Shown here piece after piece: positions 1 to 13,917 of a stretch of 64,000 nt of DNA. The position numbers and the translations under genes were made by a program. Origin of the DNA: Haemonchus contortus (lineage: Eukaryota; Nematoda; Chromadorea; Rhabditida; Trichostrongylidae); NCBI GenBank assembly GCA_000469685.2, contig LS997564.1:43308240-43372239 (forward strand). The letters run 5' to 3'. The notes below the pieces were generated by a model. The model saw only the letters and a list, made by a program, of their open reading frames with translations, searched no databases and was not told the origin of the DNA. Positions within the stretch are counted from its first letter, which is position 1; every line of letters begins with the position of its first letter.

Positions 1-480
1 TGTATGTATGTATGTATGTATGTATGTATGTATGTATGTATGTATGTATGTATGTATGTATGTATGTATGTATGTATGTATGTATGTATGTATGTATGTA
101 TGTATGTATGTATGTATGTATGTATGTATGTATGTATGTATGTATGTATGTATGTATGTATGTATGTATGTATGTATGTATGTATGTATGTATGTATGTA
201 TGTATGTATGTATGTATGTATGTATGTATGTATGTATGTATGTATGTATGTATGTATGTATGTATGTATGTATGTATGTATGTATGTATGTATGTATGTA
301 TGTATGTATGTATGTATGTATGTATGTATGTATGTATGTATGTATGTATGTATGTATGTATGTATGTATGTATGTATGTATGTATGTATGTATGTATGTA
401 TGTATGTATGTATGTATGTATGTATGTATGTATGTATGTATGTATGTATGTATGTATGTATGTATGTATGTATGTATGTA
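1..480. repeat. (TGTA)n microsatellite, cut by the window edge
   Basis: About 120 perfect copies of a TGTA tetranucleotide with no interruption, starting before the window. In this orientation all three frames are open and read Met-Tyr-Val-Cys, so long ORFs here are artefacts. It is the same motif, on the opposite strand, as the 6.2-kb array at 10829-17040. Confidence 0.97.
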
Positions 481-1543
481 TTTTTTTCGATTTTTCGAAG
501 CCTCCTTTATATTGGAATCACCTATTCACGTAGTTCCTTCGCCTTCATCCCACTATTTTCCACATTATCTTCCATTTTCGGTCATAATCTTGATAACCCG
601 AAATTATTGTGACCTGCGCCTCTCAGTAGTATGGTCCCTATGTATTGCACAAAGTACAACGCGGAGTACCCACCAGCGGGCGCAGGTGCACTACACGCAT
701 TAATTGGTGCCTATTGAAGATTCATTTTTGTGAGAAATCGATCGATATAGGCACTACTTTCACCACAACAGACAAAAATGTTATTCAACCACTAGGAAGT
801 TCAAGGTATTTTAACTAAACCACACGAAAAAAATTAACTGACTACAAAAAAGTGAAACGCTCGGTTAACTCATTAGGCGATTTCGAATTCCCATAACTTA
901 GAGATTACTTGCAACGAGGGTTTTCAGAACAGCGATATTGCAAGTATTTAAATTTGTCTCAGGTAAACATGATCTACTCCGACTCTTACAGTCAAAATTT
1001 TAATTGATCCAAACCAGAGACTAGTCTGTGCTCCCATCAACGACGCAGTCAAAATCCAATTGATTCAACTCGTGGTGTAATCGGTGTTCCTATCAAGGGT
1101 AGGCGAAAGGTTTCTACGTTTCAGTGCTGCTTAACGCTGCCATCCCTTTCACGTCCTGGTTTTACATTTCCTGCGTCGTACGGTTCATTTTTTCCATTGA
1201 TTCCCGAGGTCTGGGTCTTATTTTTCATGTCATAAAGTTGAGTAGCTGGTTTTAGGGAATTCTGCCAAAAATTTTGAAGCATCTCACAAGTTTGTACTTC
1301 CTGTTTTCATACAAACGAGTCCGCCATCTACATGGTTCAAAAGCTTCGCTCCAGGTAAAAAAAATTGATCACTCATTATTACAAAGTCGAGCGAACTTGA
1401 GCTTGGGTAGTTTCGGGTAATATGCATTAATTATATCATTTATTTATAAAAGTATCATAAATTACTGAATTCAAAGCTACTGAAGAACTTATTGATTCAC
1501 CTGGTTTCTTTCACTGTCACCAATAACTTCAAGGGAGCCGACG
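481..1543. other. Upstream region of the transporter gene, no gene seen
   Basis: AT-rich non-coding sequence between the microsatellite and the first visible exon. It may hold the promoter and any 5' exons of the transporter. A possible acceptor, ACTTCAAG, lies just before the proposed start. I found no clear core promoter. Confidence 0.5.
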
Positions 1544-4500
1544 ATGGCCGAGCTGTTCGCGCCACGGATCAAAGAAAGAGGTTCGATAACAGCCGATCAG
1601 GCGCTCATTCATATGGTTAAGGTGAGTCAACTTGTGGACGGGGCTCAACTGGCAAATGTGTTGAGTGAGAGTATGTGTCTACTATAATTCCTTAGTGAAT
1701 TACGGAGAGCGGGAAGGATCCAAAGTGAAAATTAGCTAAACCGAAGGAGGGTCTCAGAACACTCAATATTGAAATATTATGGTATCATGGTAGATTGTGG
1801 AGAAGCACACATCGACCATTCTCCGACGACGGAAAGATAAAGGGAATGAATTATTAAATCGGTATCGGAAATGACGTAGCCCAAAATGGTAAAGTTCAGA
1901 TAAAAAAGATAAGTGTATATAAACAATGATTTATGGACGAGTAAATAGAGGGCAATTTCCAGGTTATGATGGGGACGGGTATGCTATCATTGCCGTTAGC
2001 TTTCAAGAACTCTGGGTTATGGGTAAGTACCTATGTTCTTCTTTTTCCATTAAATCCTTTCGAATTTCAACTAATTACTATGTAATTTGGATTGTTATTC
2101 GTCCCGACTCTTTGTGATCTTCAGCTTGGCATGGTTTTACTGGCCTGTATCTGTTTGGTCTGTATATTCTGTACACGACAACTCGTCTTCGCACAACACT
2201 ACATCGGTTATCTGTGAGTATTTCCCCCAGAAATTGGAGGGGAACAAATTGACTATTCTGTATATCCATGGGTTCCCACAACATAACCCGAAACTTGAGC
2301 CAGAACGGCAAAGTAGGCACAGCTGAACGCAATGCTCAACGGATTAACTATTAAACACCGTATTATTCCACTGTTTGATTGAATCAATGGCAACAAAACA
2401 TAAACATTGCCCTCTCCCTTATGAACTTACCAACGAAAATCGATCTTGCAAATTTTCACTTAGACGAATTCAACCTATACTTTTAAGGAAATCTCAACCA
2501 CGATTAGATTATGCAAATGTGATGCGATCGGCAGTCGAAATCGGCCCTCCATGGATACGAGATCATGGATACTTTTGGAAGTGAGTCAGCCCTACCTGTT
2601 AAATAACCTTCTCAAGTTCCACAACGGTCTTCAGACAAGTCGTCAACGTAAACATGTTCATGGCGCAATTCGGCTTTTGTTGTGTGTATTTCGTTTTCAT
2701 GGCGGACAATCTTAAACAGGTAATCAATGACCCCGTTGTTCCGCCTCCTAAATAAGTGCGCAGAAAATGGAGTGCCCAAAGAAATGTCGTGTAGGAATGA
2801 GACCATACAATTCTTTCTCGGAACCATTCTTCCACTCGCTTGATTCTTTTGTTTCATCGACCGAGTTGCCATTCCTTTGTTATCGATCTACATACATAGC
2901 CCACCTTGTAACACTACCCCAGACACAATGCTACTGATTATTCCGGGCAGTAAAACAGGCGAAGAGTTATGGCTTGCATACTGCGGTTGTGGCTCCATTA
3001 CTCTCATGTAATTAGCATGCATTATAGACAAATTGCATACGATTGTAATCATCCAAAGGCTCCTTTTAGTTTTTCGACCAAACATCACAAATTCACATTT
3101 CACAAGCCGGCTGGATTGCATTGCTAGCAGTTCCAATCATGGCGCTTTGTACGATCAGGGAATTGAAGGTCAGATTGAATTGATTTATCCGAACTATCAT
3201 CAACACTATTAACCTTTTTAGGCTCTGGCTCCACTGGCTGCCATCGCAAACATAGTTTACCTGGTAGCCGTTTGCATCGTACTGCAGCAGCTATTCCTCT
3301 ATGACCGTTCCGCCGGCTCACTACCTGCCGTCGCCAACTGGAATACACTGCCGCTCTTCTTCGGCACTGTCATGTTCGCATTCGAAGGAGTCGCTGTGGT
3401 AGGTATGGGTACAGAGAAACAAGAAGTGATCCTGCGGAAATGACGAGGGCGAAGTCATTTTTCCATTTGCAGTATCTCGTTTCAGGTACTGCCGATTGAG
3501 AATCAAATGGATGAGCCACTACATTTCATCACTCATAATGGTGTACTGAACACTTCATGCTTACTAGTACTCATTCTCTACATGACTGTTGGGTGAGCTC
3601 ATCTGATAACATGTCCGAGTCACATCCTGTCCATGTAGAACCATCCTACTTATATAATCGGATAAGTGTGTCTGCTGGTGTATGTATGTGTGTATGTGCA
3701 TGTGTGTGTATGTGTCTGTGTATGTGTGTGTATGTGTGTGTATGTGTGTGTATGTGCAGGTATGTGTATGTGTGTATGTGTGTATGTATGTGTTTGTCCC
3801 ACCAAATTCATAAATCCCGTCCCACTGTAGCTAAAGCATTCAAATTTGAAAGAGAGATAGGCAGCACGATGGGAACGAATGATAAGTGATAGGATGTGAC
3901 AACAATCAACAGAAACAGATAAGGAGCCTTAAAAGGCAGAAGTCACAGGGTCCGTAACTCCTTTCGTAGTAGCGATGAAGCCTTGGCACCTCGGTAGGTG
4001 ATGTAGGATGTGATGGGATCGTCGATGGTTGGTGACAGGAAATGATATCAAGTGATAGGACTGATAAGAAGTCATAGAAGGCGAGGGCCCGCTTCCTGCT
4101 AATAGTGGAGTCTTGGTATTTCAATAGGTGATGTAAGATGCGAAAGGATCGTAGGTATCGGTGACGGCATCGAGAACGGGTGGCACTAGGCCAGGAGCTG
4201 TTAAAACTGATAAGGGCCAATGAAAATCCTTGAAGGCGTAGAGCCACTATGATAAAGGCATTAAAAGTGGAGCCTTGACAGTTTGGCATGTGATGTGGAG
4301 TATGGCGGAATCGTAGACGACCGATGATAGGGAACGATAATAGCTGACACCGACTGATAAGAGCCCTTACCAACTGAATTCAACTCCTGTGGTATCTATG
4401 ATGTATTTATGATTACGACTATTATATAGATTACGACCGCTACCCAGCGAGGTTTGTAACTCGGTGGAAGATCAAGTACACTTTATTTTTTGATATCATT

Positions 4501-7500
4501 TACGACAAAACTCATCCGACCGCCAATAACTCGTGATTCTCGACTAATGATGTACCCGTGAAGCAAAGAAGGTCCAGTGATAACGACACCATATAATGGT
4601 GTTATTATCACTTGAGAAGACTTGTGAGTACTACTCAATTTTGGTTGCCTATCAGTCAAACTTTTTATGGTTCATAATTCCCAAGATGAAGAGCAATCGA
4701 TTGACACATTTAATCGTAGGCGTAAGCATCTGCACATCCTAAATACTATTGACGCTGCCCTGCTTATGCCAGCTCATCTCTTTTTGGGTCCTGTGCCAAA
4801 GTTGTGTAGAGTGTGCCGAATATCGTGTTCAGAAAAGCATAATTCGTTCCAAAAATTGGGTAGTGGGGAGGGGGGGGGGGTGGGGGGCGGCTGCCGATTA
4901 TTGCGACTCAAAGAAGGAGGAAAGCCCGACGTTAGCCTGGCGGTCCCACTGTCTCTATATATATTAAGTGGTAACTTTGTGTGTTTGTTTGTATGTCCGT
5001 TCTTGCGTCCTTCCAAAAGTCTAACAGGTACAATGAAGTTATAAAATGGGAAGTCAAGTGATACTGTTTATATTGGTGCTCTAACAAGTCGCAGGTAAGC
5101 GGGAATGGGCATGTGGTGCACGCATTAGCGTGCGTAGCCCAACTAGCGATAGACATTTTAGTAGGAGCTCTACTTACCCGTAATGCTCATCCCACCCTTG
5201 GACCCACTACCTTCAAACTTCGAGTGAGCCATATTTATCAATGCTTTTCAGATTCTTTGGATATCTACGGTTTGGTGACGACATTATGGACACTCTTACG
5301 CTAAATCTACCTCAGACAAAGTTGGTTCCAACAGCGAGGTTTTGGACTTACATTAGATTCAGTGACTTACCATAGAAAGCTTGGCTTATAACTATATAAA
5401 CTCGTCAATATTAATTCGTTAGCTTAGCTATGTTGAACCTAGAAAGGTAGGAAGGAGGATGCTAGTCAATTTCTAAAAAATTTTCTTGCTTGCTGTTGAC
5501 AAAAAAACAAATCCAGTCGCGTCGCGTCGTAGCAAGTCGCGAGGTAAAACTTGGGGAAATTTGTAGGGAATCATTCAGAGGTTTGAACAACGAACAACCG
5601 ATGCTGCGAGTTCCATGGCATTATGCAAAACTTCCCTAAGATGAGTTAAGCTTGAAAGTGTTTGACGTTTACAAATAGTTGCAATAATGCGATTCTCATA
5701 TTAAAATGACCCAGACTGCCTCAAAAGATGTGTAGAAGATGAGTAGGAACGATCGTATATAGAATAGGAAATCTTTTGCCGGAATGTGCGGTGTGAAATC
5801 TATCGGGATAAGCCAGACACTCAGATTTGGAACTATAACCAAAAAGCACTTTATGCTGCGATGGGCTTTGAGTAATGTGAGAATTGAAACGTCCAGTGTA
5901 AGTGAAATCTGTTTGCGCTCGTATGGATCAGCGATTAAACCATGTCAGAAAAAATCATTGCTTCTAAGGTACAGCATACGATAATTCTGAGATATGTAGT
6001 TTAGTGTACTAAAAAAGTGTCTAAGAAGGCGCTGATTTTGAAAAATAGAAGGCTTCAAAACTTAACGACAGAAGCGGCAAAGAAGGAGTACTCGGACGAG
6101 TTTCTGTTGACGCAGTAGCGTAAAGGGGAGTCGGTACGAACGTGCGTCCGAGAGTGCGCGCGGCGAAGTTCGTGACGATTTGTACGACTGCGGCGCCAAT
6201 TTTCGGGGCACAAACTCAAAGTGGAGTAGTTCAGTAGGGTCAGATGATCCTTCTAATCCACTCTATTTCAAATTTGGGCTCCAATGATAGGCGCCAAAGT
6301 CGTTCGAATCATTATGAACTTTGCCGCGACCGTCTGGGTATCTCCCACACAAGTGCACTATTCGTCGACGTCTTTACGTTTTATTGTGAATGGTGCAGGC
6401 AAGGCCACCTTCAGTTGTGTACGTAGGCCAGGCAGAGTGTGTTCGTAAACCAAACCGGCCTGGAGCCCTTATTGAGTCCTGTCTAGGCGCTGCGTTTGGG
6501 CCGAACAGTGTCCCATATACAATACAATCCTCGAAGACAAGGGTTCATCCCAGGAGGAAAATTAAGAACAATCTCTACAGTAAACTGTGCCTGCAAAGGT
6601 CATGTGATTTGTATCCTGCCACACAAAACCATCCTTTTTGTCATGTGATTTGCATCCTGCCACACAAAACCATCTTTTTTCAGTTCCCCTTCATAAATAT
6701 ATAAATTAATGGATTTTATTTCCAGTTTCTATCAAGTAATTAAGTTGATGTTCGTTGCTTGCATATTGGTCTCATACCCACTTCAATTCTACGTTCCTAT
6801 GGAACGTATTGAAAAATGGATTAAACGCAAGGTGAACTCAATTCACATCAACGAAGTGAAACCCGTGAACCCAATTCTTATCATTTTCAGGTGGCCGTGG
6901 AACGGCAGGAAAAACTCATCTACGGCGTACGTATGGCAGGCGTTATTTGTACTTGTAAGTGATTAATTATCGTTTGGAGTGACCGAATTGGATTCAATAG
7001 AATGAATAAATAGATCAGTGCTGTTAACGTCAACAATCATTATGATACTTTGTAGGTTTACTAGCCGAACTCATACCACATTTGGCGCTGTTCATCTCGC
7101 TCGTAGGATCGGTTGCTGGCACCTCATTGACTCTGGTTTTCCCTCCAATGATCGAACTACTTTGCTGTTACTCAAAGTGAGTCAATTTGTACGGTTGAAT
7201 CCAGTTCAAGGAGCGACTTCCCACTCACTGGCATACTCATTGCGGCAGTCGAAACCGTGCTGTCATAACCCACTAAGGGCGCGGTTGAACACTCAGTTGT
7301 TGACATCAGTATTAGCCTGCTTTCATTGTAAGGTCTCGCTTGGACCGTAATTCCAGCAGTTGTGTATGAGAGATGGAGAAAACTTGTCCCAAGAATAAGT
7401 TCCTGGTTGGCTCCAATTTTTTTTCAGATTAAATAGTCTTTTGTACTCGAAAAAGAAAATTAATCATAAATGTTAGTTTGGCCATTATCTGCATTATTGT

Positions 7501-7632
7501 AGGGATTCGCTGACAACATGGATATGGACTCGTAACATTATGCTTATGATGTTCGCAGTGGTCGGTTTTGTCACCGGTACTTACGCCAGTATGGTACAAA
7601 TCGTTGATGCATTCGGAAAACCGGATGTCTGA
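1544..7632 (+). CDS. SLC36-family amino acid transporter, 13 exons
   Basis: Proton-coupled or vesicular amino acid transporter of the SLC36 (PAT) group within the AAAP superfamily, a multi-pass membrane protein. Exons, in consistent splice phase: 1544-1621, 1963-2022, 2125-2213, 2488-2580, 2635-2719, 3070-3168, 3222-3398, 3486-3592, 5252-5320, 6726-6831, 6891-6954, 7056-7176, 7503-7632. They encode about 425 residues. Family landmarks: TM1 with MMGTGMLSLPLAF (residues 27-39), QFGFCCVYFVFMADNLKQ, FFGTVMFAFEGVAV, GYLRFGDDIMDTLTLNLP, SYPLQFYVPMERIEKW, and the final FGKPDV before TGA. All introns are GT-AG. The visible N-tail before TM1 is only about 26 residues, short for the family, so an upstream exon may exist. 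Introns 8 and 9 are the only long ones; intron 8 carries two Helitrons. The family is clear; substrate and ortholog are not resolved. Confidence 0.93.
3644..4951 (+). mobile_element. HelA Helitron copy a, in the SLC36 intron
   Basis: The 5' end is TCCTACTTATATAATCGG, preceded by A. A TGTATGTG-type microsatellite follows at about 3680-3800, then degenerate body sequence, then the conserved block starting GATTACGACCGCTACCCAG near 4430. It ends with a hairpin (GCCCGACGTTAGCCTGGC) and ACTG at 4951. No Rep/helicase coding sequence is visible, so it is non-autonomous. It lies wholly inside intron 8 of the transporter, in the same orientation. Confidence 0.75.
4952..5146 (+). mobile_element. HelB short Helitron copy 1
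   Basis: Starts TCTCTATATATATTAAG directly after the HelA copy. It contains the sequence after the TA tract that copy 3 also carries (GTAACTTTGTGTGT, GTATGTCCGTT, ACTGTTTATATTGG). It ends with a CACGCATTAGCGTG hairpin and a CTAG terminus at 5143-5146. It is about 195 bp and non-coding. The 3' hairpin plus CTRR is the Helitron signature; the A|T target is not clear at this copy. Confidence 0.65.
6597..6684. repeat. 43-bp direct tandem duplication
   Basis: Two near-identical copies of a block containing GTCATGTGATTTG and ATCCTGCCACACAAAACCAT, inside intron 9 of the transporter just upstream of exon 10. Confidence 0.85.
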
Positions 7633-7943
7633 CTAGAACTTCTAATAGAAACTCTGAGAGGTCAGGTACTGTTTAAAGCACCATTGTTGACGTACAACCT
7701 AATTTGGGTTGCCAGTGCGATACGTGTGTGTATCAATTCAATCTGTCATTCACGTTGTAGAGTTCAAAACTGTTTTGTAAAATCGTCTCCAGTCTATTGT
7801 TGATGAATTATTTTGTTGTTATCAGATTACATCTCGATTACTGATAAAGTTCCATATTATCATAGGGTTCAAGCACTAAGGTCTAGCTTGGGAACATCGT
7901 TGTTGCGCCAGTCTTCCAATTCCACTCTATGTCGTGCACAGAA

Positions 7944-9150
7944 TCCTACTATATATAATTCGCTGAATATGCCTGTTAGTTTGTCGGTGTGTGTGTATGT
8001 GTGTATGTGCATGTATGTGTGTATGTTTCTGTGTATGTGTATGTGTATGTGTGTATGTGTGTTGTGTGTTGTGTGTGTTGTGTGTGTTTGTGTGTATGTG
8101 TGAGTGTGTGTGGCCGCAAATTCATAGCTCGTGTTCCCGTGGATCTAGAGCGTTCAAATTCGGTAGGAGTACAGGCGGCTGGATGGGAACACCCATGGCA
8201 GGTAACAGGTAGACCCCGCCCACAAGGGGCGGAGCTTGCGCGTTAGAAATTTTCGACCGCAAATTTATTACTACTGCTTATGTGGACCTGAAGCGTTGGA
8301 ACTGGGTAGGAGTTTAGGCGACAAGATGGGAACACTGATGGTGAGCGGCAGGCTAGATTCCGTTCATAGGAAGCGGGATTCGCGCGAAGTAATGACTGAG
8401 CAGCAATTCACAACTCCTGTTCGTGGCCTTAAAGAATTCAAATTTGGTAGGATTAGAGCTTTTAGTATTAACAGTGGACCTCGGCAATTCAATAAGTAAT
8501 GTAGGATATGACAGGATGTAGGTACTCGGTGGCAGGAACCGATAAAAACTGCTACGATAGGGGACCTAAAATAGCAGGAGCCACCTACCGATCAAAATCC
8601 TAACCCTTCGGTATTTATGATGTTGCTTTGACTTATCAGAATGTTTCATTCATCAAAACGGGATGGTAGAGTAGGGTGACAAAAGTGGGTGGTAAGGATC
8701 CATTAACTGCACTACGATAAGCAGTTAAGAATTTTGTTCATTTCTCGCGATTAGATTACGACCGCTATCCAGAAAGGTTTGTGACTCGATGATAGTCCTC
8801 TATGTTCGATATCAAATGATAGAATATAGATGACCGACGGTAGTCTTGAATTCTCAACTAATGACATCTCCAAAATGAAAAAGGCCCATTGATAATGACA
8901 TTTGATATTGGTGCATCATCACTCAATTGTGAGTACAGCCCAAGGCTTTGGTTGCCTAGAAATTGAACTTTCATTGGAATTTATTCTCAAGAAAGGAAGG
9001 AAAAGATTGAGACTCACAGTCGACAGTGTAAGCACACTAAGGTGAATACTATTTGCACTGCCCTGTCAGTCCTGTGTCAAAATTCGTGTACAGAAAACTA
9101 TTTGTTTCAAAGATGGAGTGGATAGTTAGCTGATTACTACAACTTTGCCA
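7944..9150 (+). mobile_element. HelA Helitron copy b, 3' end decayed
   Basis: Begins TCCTACTATATATAATTCG after an A, 311 bp past the transporter stop. A TGTGTATG microsatellite lies at 7985-8110. Then come two to three units of the GC-rich minisatellite (GGATCTAGAGCGTTCAAATT, GACCCCGCCCACAAGGGGCG), then the conserved block at about 8750-9140. The terminal hairpin and CTGG are not recognisable. Confidence 0.7.
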
Positions 9151-9952
9151 AAAGAATGAGAGAAAGATGGGACACAAAAGTCCTTAATTCCTTATCACAT
9201 CAAACTGCAACTACATCCGATGACTCAGTCCTAACCGAGAATCAAGAAAATGGGGTTGAAAACCAAGACTAAGACTTCGGAAGTGGAACCTAATTGTTCG
9301 GAAGAGGGGAAGTAAAGATAGCAATGACATTTAACCTATCCTTGACGCTAATACTCGCCCTCCTCTCTTCCTTCTGAAAACCTGCCAATTTTGATACAAT
9401 TGAAGCTCAATGATGACCTCAGAGATGAGCGGTGGACGCTGTACATTATGAGCCCATCAGAAACACCGCGTTTGCTTATGCGACGCTCTCAGCCCTACGA
9501 GAGTAGCTAGAAAGTATCCGGATTACTCCTATACCGCCCACATGACCCTACCTGCAACTGATCGGTCGCCATTTTGGTTAGAACTGCTTGGGGCCTTTAC
9601 CTCCCCCCCCCCCCCCCCCTCAGTTGCCTTGCTACACGTGAAACCATTACCCCAAATGCCTGTTACTGTATCTTTCATAGTTTATTTCGAGACTGATGTC
9701 GATAGCCATCACTCTTGACCGATGATGGACTTGCTCCGATGGAACCCTATCGAGTCCGCAAAAACCCCCAAATTCTTCCAAATCAGCCATATCCTATTAC
9801 GTATTCGTATTTTCATCGCAGTCATTGTTGTTGGTCTAGTGTTGACAAAAAGCTGCTTTACTGAGGACAATTCTATAGAATCTCGCGTCAACACTCGCTC
9901 ACTCCTGCCGCTGCTCTAAGACATTCGTTGCATTGACGAGGTCTCATCGAAA
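9151..9952. other. Intergenic, no gene seen
   Basis: Non-coding sequence with a C homopolymer near 9602-9619. Parts may be extreme 3' debris of the reverse transcriptase fragment at 9953-10303, but no motif supports that. Confidence 0.4.
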
Positions 9953-10303
9953 TTACTCTATAATCCAGGGAATCTCATAATCATTCGATACAGGGATAAT
10001 TTCCACATAAATTTCCCTTTCAACTACGAAAATCTCAAGAATCATTGTCGCTGTTGCTAATATGATACTCCGCACACTCCTTGAAGCTGAGAAGCTTGGT
10101 TCCCATTCAATCCGTTCTTCGCCAGGTTCTGCCACCTGCAGCTTACCTTGGGATTTTCCTCTACACTCCTTTGTCGGAGCGATGTTACCAGCGTGAAGGG
10201 TGGTCTCCAGTGGCCCATCCGAGGATCTTTTGGTGATAACATCGAGTGTTAACAAGAAGAGGAACGGACTTAAGGCTGACCTGCCAACCTGACTATTGAA
10301 AGA
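9953..10303 (-). pseudogene. RTE-type non-LTR reverse transcriptase fragment
   Basis: The minus-strand translation contains SALSPFLFLLTLDVITK, the palm-domain block that precedes the catalytic box in RTE-like reverse transcriptases. The catalytic YADD box is degraded (LHAGN at the expected place), so it cannot be active. Downstream residues loosely follow the family (LQVAEPGEERIEW in place of an LQ...LAENGL stretch). Both ends are missing. It is the most decayed of three RTE fragments in the window, all on the minus strand. Confidence 0.75.
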
Positions 10304-10423
10304 GCTATCAGTTATATGTATTACTGCTACCAATATTACTGCTATTATCAATTTTTAGCAATTCTCGGTGGCATCTTATGAGATATAGTAGTTCAAATTT
10401 GTTATTATTAGCGTTATTTACTA

Positions 10424-10470
10424 CCAGGCGGATCGCCCGGCTAAGGTCGGCTCTTCCCCTTGTGGTAAAG
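10424..10470 (-). mobile_element. HelA Helitron 3' end fragment
   Basis: On the minus strand the sequence reads a CCTTAGCCGGGCGATCCGCC hairpin-like stretch followed by CTGG and then T, the HelA terminus. The rest of the element cannot be followed to the right, where non-Helitron sequence and the ACAT array begin. Confidence 0.55.
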
Positions 10471-10828
10471 TTGTGGTAAAGTTGACCGTGCTTGCATTCT
10501 TCTAATTGATTTTTAGCAAAACACGCATAACTAAACAAACAAATATATATATATAAGTAAATAAATACATACATACATGGCCTTGATGGCCCTTCTCTTC
10601 GAATTCTCTACCTCTGCAGCGATTGCTGTTCATCTCCCTCGAGTGTGCTCGCATGTTTGTCGTTACATTGCATTTTTCACAATTGCTATCCCAGTTCACT
10701 CCACCTTCAATCGTAATTTCGATTCTGTTTATGACTTTTTGGCTTTGTTGCCGCTTATGCAGATTTTTCTTATGTTTGTTACCTCGTGGCTACCTCAGAG
10801 CCCTTGCATGAGTCATCTCATGTAATGA

Positions 10829-12296
10829 ATATACATACATACATACATACATACATACATACATACATACATACATACATACATACATACATACATACAT
10901 ACATACATACATACATACCATACAATACATACATACATACATACATACATACATACAACGTACATACATAACATACATGGGACACTACATACATATCATA
11001 CATACATACATTACATACATATCAGTACATACATAATACATACATACATACATACATACATACATACATACATTACATACATACATACTACATACATACA
11101 TACATACATACATTACATACATACATACATACATACATAACATACATACATACATTACATACATACATACATTACATACATACATACAATACATACATAC
11201 ATACATACATACATACATACTACATACATACATACATTACATAACAATACATACATACATAATTACAATACATACATACATACATACATACATACATACA
11301 TACATACATACATACATACATACATTCATACATACCATACATACATACATACATACATACATACATACATACATACATAATACAACATACATACATACCA
11401 TAACATACATACATACATACATACATACATACATACATACATACATACATCATACAAATCAACATACATACATACATACATACATACATACATACATACA
11501 TACATACATACATACATACATACATACATACATACATACATACATACATACATACATACATACATACATACATACATACATACATACATACATACATACA
11601 TACATACATACATACATACATACATACATACATACATACATACATACATACATACATACATACATACATACATACATACATACATACATACATACATACA
11701 TACATACATACATACATACATACATACATACATACATACATACATACATACATACATACATACATACATACATACATACATACATACATACATACATACA
11801 TACATACATACATACATACATACATACATACATACATACATACATACATACATACATACATACATACATACATACATACATACATACATACATACATACA
11901 TACATACATACATACATACATACATACATACATACATACATACATACATACATACATACATACATACATACATACATACATACATACATACATACATACA
12001 TACATACATACATACATACATACATACATACATACATACATACATACATACATACATACATACATACATACATACATACATACATACATACATACATACA
12101 TACATACATACATACATACATACATACATACATACATACATACATACATACATACATACATACATACATACATACATACATACATACATACATACATACA
12201 TACATACATACATACATACATACATACATACATACATACATACATACATACATACATACATACATACATACATACATACATACATACATACATACA

Positions 12297-12327
<31 letters not shown>

Positions 12328-13886
12328 CATACATACATACATACATACATACATACATACATACATACATACATACATACAACATACATACATACATACA
12401 TACATACATACATACATACATACATACATACATACATACATACATACATACATACATACATACATACATACATACATACATACATACATACATACATACA
12501 TACATACATACATACATACATACATACATACATACATACATACATACATACATACATACATACATACATACATACATACATACATACATACATACATACA
12601 TACATACATACATACATACATACATACATACATACATACATACATACATACATACATACATACAACATACATACATACATACATACATACATACATACAT
12701 ACATACATACATACATACATACATACATACATACATACATACATACATACATACATACATACAACATACATACATACATACATACATACATACATACATA
12801 CATACATACATACATACATACATACATACATACATACATACATACATACATACATACATACATACATACATACATACATACATACATACATACATACATA
12901 CATACATACATACATACATACATACATACATACATACATACATACATACATACATACATACATACATACATACATACATACATACATACATACATACATA
13001 CATACATACATACATACATACATACATACATACATACATACATACATACATACATACATACATACATACATACATACATACATACATACATACATACATA
13101 CATACATACATACATACATACATACATACATACATACATACATACATACATACATACATACATACATACATACATACATACATACATACATACATACATA
13201 CATACATACATACATACATACATACATACATACATACATACATACATACATACATACATACATACATACATACATACATACATACATACATACATACATA
13301 CATACATACATACATACATACATACATACATACATACATACATACATACATACATACATACATACATACATACATACATACATACATACATACATACATA
13401 CATACATACATACATACATACATACATACATACATACATACATACATACATACATACATACATACATACATACATACATACATACATACATACATACATA
13501 CATACATACATACATACATACATACATACATACATACATACATACATACATACATACATACATACATACATACATACATACATACATACATACATACATA
13601 CATACATACATACATACATACATACATACATACATACATACATACATACATACATACATACATACATACATACATACATACATACATACATACATACATA
13701 CATACATACATACATACATACATACATACATACATACATACATACATACATACATACATACATACATACATACATACATACATACATACATACATACATA
13801 CATACATACATACATACATACATACATACATACATACATACATACATACATACATACATACATACATACATACATACATACATACA

Positions 13887-13917
<31 letters not shown>

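Noticed and set aside
10790..11233. CRISPR-like regular repeats
   Set aside because: A 4-bp microsatellite with no spacers, in a eukaryotic genome.
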